A DNA stretch of 7,718 nt from positions 1 to 7,718 of the forward strand of contig CAIYZX010000288.1 in assembly GCA_903930745.1 (NCBI GenBank), in the 5' to 3' direction. Every line of letters begins with the position of its first letter. The first letter of the stretch is position 1. Under the pieces are notes generated by a model, which searched no databases, was not told the origin of the DNA, and was given only the letters and a program-made list of their open reading frames with translations. Shown piece by piece: positions 1 to 5,727 of this stretch. The stretch is from an uncultured Chloroflexota bacterium. Lineage in GTDB: Bacteria; Chloroflexota; Limnocylindria; Limnocylindrales; CSP1-4. Both the position numbers and the translations under genes were made by a program.

Positions 1-279
1 CCCAACATCCGGACGGCCATCGTGGCCGCCGGTCTGCTTGCCTTCACGCTGTCGATGGACGAGATCCCGGTCACGTTCTTCGTCATCGGGCAGGAGAACA
101 CCCTGCCCATGTACATCTGGTCCGCCCTGCGGAGGGGGTTCACCCCCGAGATCAACGCCGTCTCGACCGTGATCCTGGTCCTGGGGATCGGCGCGGTCAT
201 GTTGTTCGCCCGCCTCATGGAACAGGCGGAAACCGAGACCGTCGGCAACCCCGTGGTTGTCGATGTCACAGGGAGGTAG
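1..279 (+). CDS. Pot-type ABC transporter permease, PotC-like (3' part only)
   Basis: This is the C-terminal 92 residues of an inner-membrane permease of the binding-protein-dependent (BPD) superfamily; the 5' part lies upstream of the window. Reading frame 1 is open from base 1 and ends at TAG 277-279. The visible protein matches the PotC C-terminus: a Pro followed by a hydrophobic helix (LLAFTLSMDEIPVTFF), the family stretch around TLPMYIWSALRRGFTPEINA, then a last transmembrane helix (VSTVILVLGIGAVMLFA) and a short polar cytoplasmic tail. The EAA loop that contacts the ATPase would lie just upstream of base 1. The gene ends 7 bases before the substrate-binding protein, whose Shine-Dalgarno sequence sits inside its last codons. 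It should pair with the PotB-like permease at 2595-3491. Family assignment is secure; substrate is not shown by this part. Confidence 0.88.
   Translation, partial: PNIRTAIVAAGLLAFTLSMDEIPVTFFVIGQENTLPMYIWSALRRGFTPEINAVSTVILVLGIGAVMLFARLMEQAETETVGNPVVVDVTGR
271..277 (+). promoter_or_regulatory. Ribosome-binding site of the substrate-binding protein gene
   Basis: GGGAGGT lies 9 bases before ATG 287 and overlaps the stop codon of the upstream permease. It selects ATG 287 over the in-frame TTG 257 and ATG 263, which lie upstream of this motif and have no comparable motif of their own. Confidence 0.75.
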
Positions 280-286
280 CACCGGC

Positions 287-1477
287 ATGGACGAGCTCGC
301 CCGACGCGAGATCACTCGACGGCGGTTCCTGCAGGCTGGCGCGATCGCCGGCGTGGGTGCGGGAGGCGCTGCGCTCCTGGCCGCCTGCGGTGGCAGCACT
401 GCCACCCCGGCTCCGGCCACCCCGGCTCCGGCCACCTCCGCACCGGCCACCGACGGCGGCGCAACCCCGGTCCCGTCAACGGCCGGGCTCCCGGATCTGA
501 CCGGTGTCACGCTGAACGCCCTGGTCTGGGAGGGCTACACGGACGAGTCCTTCGCCAAGCCGTTCGAGGATGCCACCGGCTGCAAGATCAACTCCACGTT
601 CATCGGATCCAACGACGAGCTGGTGGCGAAGCTGCGTGGTGGTGGCGCCGAGCTCTACGACATCATGACCCCGTCCTGCGACACGGACCGGATCGTGATC
701 GACGCGGGCCTCGCCCTCAAGCTGGACAAGAACAAGATCCCGAACTGGAGCACGGTGTATCCGGCGTTCCAGACCGCGGATGCGGTCGTGGCCAACGGCG
801 AGCTGTACGGCGTGCCCATGTGCTGGGGCGTGATCCCGCTGATCGTGGACCTGGACAAGATCGCGGACCCCGCAGACAGCTGGTCCATCCTCTGGGACGC
901 CCAGTACAGCGGCAAGATCTCCATCTGGAACGACATCTCCACGATCTGGAGCACCGGTCTGCTGCTGGGCTTCCCCGATGTGTACAACCTCTCGGACGAC
1001 CAGCTGGCCCAGGTCAAGGCCAAGCTCATCGAGCAGAAGCCCCTGGTCCGCAAGTACTGGTCCACCGCGGGCGAGCTGACCAACCTGTTCGCCAACGGGG
1101 AGATCGCGGTAGCCAACTCCTTCGGTGGCCTGACCTTCACGCAACTCACCGGTCAGGGAAAGAACATGAAGGAGTACGTGCCCAAGGAGGGTGCGACCGC
1201 CTGGGTTGACTACTGGCTGGTCTCCGCCGGCACGAAGAACGCCGACGCCGCCCACGCGTGGCTCAACTACATCCACGACGCGAAGACGCAGTCGCTCATC
1301 TACGCCGCCACCGGCTACGGCCCCACGAACCAGGATGTGGTTCCGCTGCTGGACGACGCGTCCGTGAAGCTCTACCACCTCGACGAGCCGGACTACATGA
1401 GCGGCCTGTCTCTGTGGCAGGCGGTTCCGGAGCGCGCGAAGTACCTGGACATCCTCAACTCGGTGCTTTCGGCGTGA
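287..1477 (+). CDS. Pot-type ABC transporter substrate-binding lipoprotein (PotD-like)
   Basis: A 396-residue extracytoplasmic binding protein that delivers substrate to the PotB/PotC-like permeases. The N-terminus has a twin-arginine motif (RRRFLQ, residues 11-16), a hydrophobic stretch and a lipobox LAAC (31-34), so Cys34 is probably lipidated after Tat-type export. Residues about 37-66 form a Thr/Pro/Ala linker, encoded partly by 15-base repeats. The mature domain follows the PotD family: WEGY near 81, YDIM.PS near 124-130, GELYGVP (171-177), WVDYW (306-310), GYGPTN (343-348) and WQ (377-378). Compared from memory with E. coli PotD, the residues matching Asp168, Trp255, Asp257, Tyr293 and Gln327 are kept (Asp216, Trp306, Asp308, Tyr344, Gln378), while Glu171, Trp229 and Tyr85 appear as Thr219, Phe279 and Asp132. 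The ligand may therefore differ from spermidine or putrescine. The start at 287 is chosen by its GGGAGGT site. The stop overlaps the ATPase start by 4 bases. Confidence 0.92.
   Translation: MDELARREITRRRFLQAGAIAGVGAGGAALLAACGGSTATPAPATPAPATSAPATDGGATPVPSTAGLPDLTGVTLNALVWEGYTDESFAKPFEDATGCKINSTFIGSNDELVAKLRGGGAELYDIMTPSCDTDRIVIDAGLALKLDKNKIPNWSTVYPAFQTADAVVANGELYGVPMCWGVIPLIVDLDKIADPADSWSILWDAQYSGKISIWNDISTIWSTGLLLGFPDVYNLSDDQLAQVKAKLIEQKPLVRKYWSTAGELTNLFANGEIAVANSFGGLTFTQLTGQGKNMKEYVPKEGATAWVDYWLVSAGTKNADAAHAWLNYIHDAKTQSLIYAATGYGPTNQDVVPLLDDASVKLYHLDEPDYMSGLSLWQAVPERAKYLDILNSVLSA
401..445 (+). repeat. 15-base tandem repeat encoding the Pro/Ala/Thr linker
   Basis: Two exact 15-base units (GCCACCCCGGCTCCG, 401-415 and 416-430) are followed by a degenerate third unit (431-445) and the beginning of a fourth. 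In frame they encode ATPAP-type pentapeptides forming the flexible spacer between the lipidated Cys and the binding domain. The copy number is probably variable between strains by slippage; that is inference. Confidence 0.8.
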
Positions 1478-2598
1478 CGTCTGCGACCACATCGGCGGCT
1501 GCCTCCTCGCCCGTATCCCCCCACGGGCGGGAGGCGGCTGTCCGGCTCGCCGGCGCCACCAAGCGCTACGGGCAGCTCACCGCCGTTGATGGCCTGGACC
1601 TCGATGTCAAGAAGGGCGAGTTCCTCGCCCTTCTTGGCCCGTCGGGCTGCGGCAAGACAACCACCCTGAGGATGATCGGGGGGTTTGAGACTCCGGACTC
1701 CGGGACCATCGCGATCGATGGCGTGGACGTCACCCACCGGCCGCCGGACCGTCGGCCGGTCAACACCGTCTTCCAGAGCTATGCCCTGTTCCCGCACATG
1801 TCCGTCACGGACAACGTGGAGTACGGGCTTCGCGTGCGGGGCATGGCTCGAGATGCGTCCCGGAAGGCCGTTGCCAGTGCGCTGGAGCTCGTAGGTCTCG
1901 CAGACGTTGGCGCGAAGCGCCCCCGGCAGCTCTCAGGCGGCATGCAGCAGCGCGTCGCGCTCGCCCGCGCCCTCGTCCTCAAGCCGGCGGTGCTGCTGCT
2001 GGACGAGCCGCTTGGCTCCCTGGACCTCAAGTTCCGCAAGCAGATGCAGGTGGAGCTCCGGCGCCTCCACCGCGAGGTTGGCGGGACATTCATCCACGTG
2101 ACCCACGACCAGGAGGAGGCCATGACCATGGCCGACCGCATCTGCATCATGGACCGTGGCCGGATCATGCAGATGGGTACGCCAACGGAGATCTACGACC
2201 GGCCCAACAGCCGGTACGTCGCCGGCTTCATCGGCTCCATGAGCTTCCTCGAGGGATCGATCTCTGCGGTGGACGGCGACATGGCCACGGTCGAGGTGCC
2301 TCGGGTGGGGTCCCTCAGGGCCACGCTGGGCCAGTCGCTCGCCGTTGGGGCCGCCGCCTCGTTCGCCGTAAGGCCGGAGCAGCTGGTGCCAGGTGACGCG
2401 GGGGGAGCGGGCCTTTCCGTCCGCGGTTCCGTGGTGGACGTGCTGCCCACCGGCGCGGCCACCATGGTCCGCGTCGCGGTTGGCGGCAGCGAGCTGGTTG
2501 CGCAGGTGAGCCGCTCGTTCGGCGTCTCCATCGGGGACGAGATGGCGCTCTCCTGGGATCCCGTGATCGCCCGGGTCTTTGGAGGCCGCGGCTCGTGA
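1474..2598 (+). CDS. Pot-type ABC transporter ATP-binding protein (PotA-like)
   Basis: A 374-residue cytoplasmic ATPase that powers the importer. All nucleotide-binding motifs are present: Walker A GPSGCGKT (55-62), Q-loop in FQSYALFPHMSV (Gln101), signature LSGGMQQR (153-160), Walker B VLLLDEP (173-179, catalytic Glu178), D-loop GSLD (181-184) and switch His211 in VTHDQEEA. From about residue 258 a C-terminal TOBE-type domain follows, including the FAVRPEQ strand typical of PotA and related ATPases. The start is GTG 1474 in a GTGA overlap with the stop of the binding protein. No in-frame ATG, GTG or TTG occurs between it and the conserved domain, so it is the only sensible start. No good Shine-Dalgarno is visible, suggesting translational coupling. 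The first 22 or so residues are Ser/Ala-rich and lie outside the conserved domain. The stop overlaps the next permease by 4 bases. Confidence 0.94.
   Translation: MTSATTSAAASSPVSPHGREAAVRLAGATKRYGQLTAVDGLDLDVKKGEFLALLGPSGCGKTTTLRMIGGFETPDSGTIAIDGVDVTHRPPDRRPVNTVFQSYALFPHMSVTDNVEYGLRVRGMARDASRKAVASALELVGLADVGAKRPRQLSGGMQQRVALARALVLKPAVLLLDEPLGSLDLKFRKQMQVELRRLHREVGGTFIHVTHDQEEAMTMADRICIMDRGRIMQMGTPTEIYDRPNSRYVAGFIGSMSFLEGSISAVDGDMATVEVPRVGSLRATLGQSLAVGAAASFAVRPEQLVPGDAGGAGLSVRGSVVDVLPTGAATMVRVAVGGSELVAQVSRSFGVSIGDEMALSWDPVIARVFGGRGS
2581..2585 (+). promoter_or_regulatory. Ribosome-binding site of the PotB-like permease
   Basis: GGAGG inside the last codons of the ATPase gene, 9 bases before GTG 2595. 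It supports the GTG start within the GTGA overlap. Confidence 0.7.
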
Positions 2599-3491
2599 TC
2601 GGGGTATCGGGCAACCGGCCCCGCTTCGCCATTCCGGATCGCCTGGCCGGCAGCCGGCGCCTGCAGCTGCTCGTCATCGGGCTCCCGGTGGGCGCCTGGA
2701 TCCTGTGGTGGCTGGGCGGCGCCTACGCCACGCTGCTGATCCAGTCACTGTGGAAGACCCAGGGCTTTGGCGTGGTGCCCCTCTGGAACCTGGACTCCTA
2801 CGAGAAGATCCTGGGCCAGGACTACTTCCTCAAGACCCTGGGCAAGTCCTTCCTCATCGCCGGAGTGACGGTGCTGCTGGCAACGGCGCTGGCGTTCCCG
2901 GTTGCCTACTTCATCACCTTCAAGATGACCAGGCGGCGGAGCCTGGGGTACGTGATGGTCATCGTCCCGCTCTGGGTGAGCTACCTCGTGCGCGCCTACG
3001 CGTGGAAGGTGATCCTGGGTGACCAGGGGTTCCTCAACACCGCCCTCATGGGGATGGGGATCATCAGCCATCCCCTCTCGTTCCTGCTGTACAGCCCGAT
3101 CGCGGTGATCCTCACGCTGACGCACATCTACACGCCGTTCATGATCCTCACGATCTACGCGGTGCTTGAGCACATCCCGCAGTCCTACATCGAGGCCTCG
3201 CGTGACCTGGGCGCCGGCGGCCTGCGGACCTTCGTCCGGGTCACGCTGCCCCTCGCAATGCCGGGCATCCTGGCGGGCGGCCTGTTCAGCTTCGGCCTCG
3301 CCGCAGGCGACTTTGTGGCCCCACTCCTGGTGGGTGGCCCTGACGCCGTGATGATCTCCAACATCATCGCCAGCCAGTTTGGTGCAGCGAACGACTGGCC
3401 TCTTGGCGCGGCGCTGGCCGCCACCATGCTGGCCGCCATGATCGTGGTCATCCGTCTCGCCTCCTGGGTGGAGGCGAAGTCCCTTACCTAG
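2595..3491 (+). CDS. Pot-type ABC transporter permease (PotB-like)
   Basis: A 298-residue inner-membrane permease with about six hydrophobic segments, near residues 25-50, 85-108, 117-137, 164-190, 223-247 and 270-291. The EAA loop that docks on the ATPase is clear: YIEASRDLGA (198-207) followed by the VTLPLAMPGI end (216-225). The LRAYAWK-type segment (here LVRAYAWKVILG, 131-142) and FGLAAGDFVAPLLVGGP (233-249) are typical of PotB rather than PotC, so it should form a heterodimer with the permease at the start of the window. The GTG start lies in a GTGA overlap with the ATPase stop and is backed by GGAGG. The cytoplasmic N-terminus (about 22 residues) is Arg-rich and ordinary. It is the last transporter gene before the only real gap. 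The family is certain; the transported compound is not. Confidence 0.93.
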   Translation: MIGVSGNRPRFAIPDRLAGSRRLQLLVIGLPVGAWILWWLGGAYATLLIQSLWKTQGFGVVPLWNLDSYEKILGQDYFLKTLGKSFLIAGVTVLLATALAFPVAYFITFKMTRRRSLGYVMVIVPLWVSYLVRAYAWKVILGDQGFLNTALMGMGIISHPLSFLLYSPIAVILTLTHIYTPFMILTIYAVLEHIPQSYIEASRDLGAGGLRTFVRVTLPLAMPGILAGGLFSFGLAAGDFVAPLLVGGPDAVMISNIIASQFGAANDWPLGAALAATMLAAMIVVIRLASWVEAKSLT

Positions 3492-3502
3492 CCACCCCCG
3501 GG

Positions 3503-3524
3503 GCCCCTGCCGGGAGGGCGGGGC
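3503..3524 (+). terminator. GC-rich hairpin after the transporter genes, possible weak terminator or attenuator
   Basis: GCCCC (3503-3507) plus GCC (3509-3511) pair with GGC (3517-3519) plus GGGGC (3520-3524), giving 8 G-C pairs with one bulged T and a 5-base loop. It begins 12 bases after the permease stop. The T-rich stretch TTCTTT (3534-3539) starts 10 bases beyond the stem and is poor, so termination, if any, is partial. An alternative stem CTGCC/GGCAG (3507-3511 with 3522-3526) competes with it. It could instead be an mRNA processing or stability element. Confidence 0.4.
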
Positions 3525-3538
3525 AGCCGGGAATTCTT

Positions 3539-3555
3539 TGCATGCAGCGTATGCA
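3539..3555 (+). promoter_or_regulatory. Inverted repeat TGCAT-N7-ATGCA, operator-like
   Basis: The 17-base TGCATGCAGCGTATGCA has perfect 5-base arms and two further symmetric positions inside the spacer. It lies in the 79-base gap, directly before the AAAGGGAA ribosome-binding site of the HyuA-type gene. Size and symmetry suit a dimeric helix-turn-helix repressor. No convincing -35/-10 pair is visible nearby, so the promoter it would control is not identified, and chance cannot be excluded. Confidence 0.35.
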
Positions 3556-3556
3556 G

Positions 3557-3564
3557 AAAGGGAA
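3557..3564 (+). promoter_or_regulatory. Ribosome-binding site of the HyuA/AcxA-type gene
   Basis: AAAGGGAA lies 6 bases before GTG 3571. It argues for GTG 3571 rather than the in-frame TTG 3538 upstream, which would place this motif inside the coding sequence. Confidence 0.6.
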
Positions 3565-3570
3565 CCCGAC

Positions 3571-5727
3571 GTGACGGAGGCGACAGCCCTCGGCCGGCGA
3601 CCAGTCCTCTGCTACACGGATGTTGGCGGCACGTTCACCGACTCGTTCGTGGTGGACGACGCCGGCGATTTCGTGGTTGGCAAGGCCCCATCAACGCCGT
3701 CCGACATCGCGCAGGGCTTCTTCGCCTCGCTCGACAACGCCCGCACCCAGCTTGGCGTGGACGTGGAGACGTTCTACTCCAGCCTGCAGGTCATCGGATA
3801 CGGCGCCACCACCGTGCTGAACGCCGTGCTCACGAGGCGCGGTGGCCGCCCCGGGATGCTGATCACGAAGGGGTTTGAGGACCTGCTCCTGATGGAGCGG
3901 GGCAAGCAGTCCTGGATCGAGCTTGGACGGGCCGACCGGATCCACCCCGTGACGCATCGTCACCAGCAACCGCTCGTCCCCCGCTCGCGCATCCGCGGCA
4001 TCAGCCAGCGCCACGACTCGCTGGGCCGCGAGCTGATCCCTCTGTACGAGGACGAGGTCCGCGCTGCGGTGCGGGAGCTCCTTGCGGACGGCGTTGACGC
4101 GCTCGTGATCTGCTTCCTGTGGTCGTTCCTGGACGACGCCCACGAGCAGCGTGCGCGGGCGATCGCCGAGGAGGAGATGGCGGCTGCGGGGCGTGTTGTG
4201 CCCGTCTTCCTGTCCTCCGTGATCAGTCCGACCATCCGCGAGCTGCCGCGGGCCAACGCCGCCACGATTGAGGCCTTCGCGGGCCCGTCCACGCTGCGCG
4301 CCCTCCGCGAGATTGAGACTCGCCTGCACGAGTACGGCTTCCAGGGCGACCTCCAGGTCATGCAGTCCGCCGGGGGACTGGCCCCGGCAAAGCACGTCCG
4401 GGCCATCGACACCGCGAAGTCCGGACCCGTTGGAGGCCTGATCGGCACCCGGTTCATCGGCGAGCTGTACGGCTTCGGGAACCTGATCTCAACGGACGTT
4501 GGCGGGACCTCCTTTGACGTGGGCCTGGTCAACGACGGGTTCGTGGGCGTCAACCGCGAGCCCACGCTGGGTGGACTGCTGCTGTCCATCCCCATGATGG
4601 AGGTCCACTCCATTGGCGCCGGTGGCGGCACCATCGCCCGGATCGACTCGCTCTCCGGGCGACTGGTGGTTGGCCCGGAGTCCGCGGGTGCAGTCCCCGG
4701 TCCCGTCTGCTACGGCAAGGGCGGGACGGAGCCCACCACCACGGACGCGGACCTGGTCCTTGGCTACCTCGCCCCGGACAACTTCCTGGGCGGCCGTCTC
4801 ACGGTGGACGTGGAGGCCGCTCGCTCCGCGATCCGGACCCGCATCGCGGAGCCCCTTGGCCTGAGCATCGAGGATGCAGCCGAAGGGATCCGCAGGATCG
4901 TGGACGCCCGCATGCGGGAGGCGGTCATCGGCCTCGTCGCCCTCCGCGGATACTCGCTTGAGGACTACGTCCTGCTGGGGTTCGGCGGTGCCGGCGCCAC
5001 GCACGTCGCGGGCTACACGGAGGACCTCAAGGTCAAGGCCGTCCTGGTCTTCCCATATTCCGCCGCCTTCTCCGCCTTTGGTGCTGCCGCGTCCGACTAC
5101 GAGCACCACTACCACCGGGCGATCAACACGGTCATCCCGCCCGGCGCGGACGAGGCTGCCATGGCAGTGCGGGGCCGCCGGGTGAGTGACGCCTGGGCCC
5201 GACTGGAGGAGCAGGCACGCGAGCAGATGGCGAAGGAGGGCTTCAGCGACGATGAGGTCACGCTGGAGCACCTTGCCATGGTCCGCTATGGGCGCCAGTT
5301 GAACGACCTCATCGTCCGGTCGCCAATCAGCCGGATTGACGGCGCGGACGGGCTACGCGAGCTCCTGGCCGCTTTCGAGGACCAGTACAGCCGCGTCTAC
5401 GCGAACGGTGCCCGCTCGCCCCGCTCCGGCTACGAGATCTACGAGGTGGGGCTCATCGCAAGGGCTCCCAAGATCAAGCCACGTCTTGACCGCCACCCGC
5501 TGGTGGGCGAGGACGCCTCCGCTGCGATCGCATCCGTCCGGCCTGCGTACTTCGGCGGTGCCTGGCTGGACACGCCTCGCTACCGCTGGCCCGCGCTGCG
5601 TCCCGGCAACGTGGTGAATGGCCCTGCGGTGGTGGACGACCCCACCACCACGCTCGTGGTGCCGCCCGGACGGCGCCTGCGGATTGACGAGTACCTGACC
5701 GTGTGGCTGGAGGAGTCCCCCCGATGA
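3571..5727 (+). CDS. Hydantoinase/oxoprolinase family protein, HyuA type, acetone carboxylase beta (AcxA)-like subunit
   Basis: A 718-residue cytoplasmic enzyme subunit with the ASKHA-type ATP-binding fold. Phosphate-binding motifs are TDVGGTFTDSFVVD (16-29), STDVGGTSFDVGLV (307-320), SIGAGGGTIARID (347-359) and GFGGAGATH (470-478); GYLAPDNFLGG (398-408) and RPGNVVNGPAVV (677-688) are further superfamily hallmarks. In acetone carboxylase this subunit uses ATP to phosphorylate ketone and bicarbonate; in hydantoinases and oxoprolinases it activates a cyclic amide. Length (AcxA is about 717 aa), the DRIHPVTHRH-PLVPR block (122-138), FSAFGAAASDYE (500-511) and YGRQLNDL (573-580) fit AcxA better than classical HyuA or 5-oxoprolinase; this comparison is from memory. 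GTG 3571 is chosen for its ribosome-binding site. The stop overlaps the next start as ATGA, as expected for subunits of one complex. The exact substrate is unknown. Confidence 0.9.
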   Translation: MTEATALGRRPVLCYTDVGGTFTDSFVVDDAGDFVVGKAPSTPSDIAQGFFASLDNARTQLGVDVETFYSSLQVIGYGATTVLNAVLTRRGGRPGMLITKGFEDLLLMERGKQSWIELGRADRIHPVTHRHQQPLVPRSRIRGISQRHDSLGRELIPLYEDEVRAAVRELLADGVDALVICFLWSFLDDAHEQRARAIAEEEMAAAGRVVPVFLSSVISPTIRELPRANAATIEAFAGPSTLRALREIETRLHEYGFQGDLQVMQSAGGLAPAKHVRAIDTAKSGPVGGLIGTRFIGELYGFGNLISTDVGGTSFDVGLVNDGFVGVNREPTLGGLLLSIPMMEVHSIGAGGGTIARIDSLSGRLVVGPESAGAVPGPVCYGKGGTEPTTTDADLVLGYLAPDNFLGGRLTVDVEAARSAIRTRIAEPLGLSIEDAAEGIRRIVDARMREAVIGLVALRGYSLEDYVLLGFGGAGATHVAGYTEDLKVKAVLVFPYSAAFSAFGAAASDYEHHYHRAINTVIPPGADEAAMAVRGRRVSDAWARLEEQAREQMAKEGFSDDEVTLEHLAMVRYGRQLNDLIVRSPISRIDGADGLRELLAAFEDQYSRVYANGARSPRSGYEIYEVGLIARAPKIKPRLDRHPLVGEDASAAIASVRPAYFGGAWLDTPRYRWPALRPGNVVNGPAVVDDPTTTLVVPPGRRLRIDEYLTVWLEESPR
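5709..5715 (+). promoter_or_regulatory. Ribosome-binding site of the HyuB/AcxB-type gene
   Basis: GGAGGAG inside the end of the upstream gene, 8 bases before ATG 5724. It fixes the start in the ATGA overlap. Confidence 0.75.

Noticed and set aside
257..286. Alternative upstream starts (TTG 257, ATG 263) for the binding protein
   Set aside because: They lie before the GGGAGGT site, have no comparable site of their own, and would overlap the permease gene while adding residues before an already complete Tat-type signal.
1258..1473. N-terminal extension of the ATPase frame upstream of GTG 1474
   Set aside because: This part runs inside the binding protein gene in another frame and gives Arg/His-rich nonsense sequence; the GTGA overlap gives a normal operon junction.
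476..1492. Open frame on the - strand (338 codons) opposite the binding protein gene
   Set aside because: Same GC-driven shadow effect; composition is Arg/Val/Gly-rich without motifs, and the + strand gene is unambiguous.
3538..3570. TTG 3538 as start of the HyuA-type gene
   Set aside because: GTG 3571 has a better placed ribosome-binding site and an N-terminus closer to the family; the extra 11 residues show no homology.
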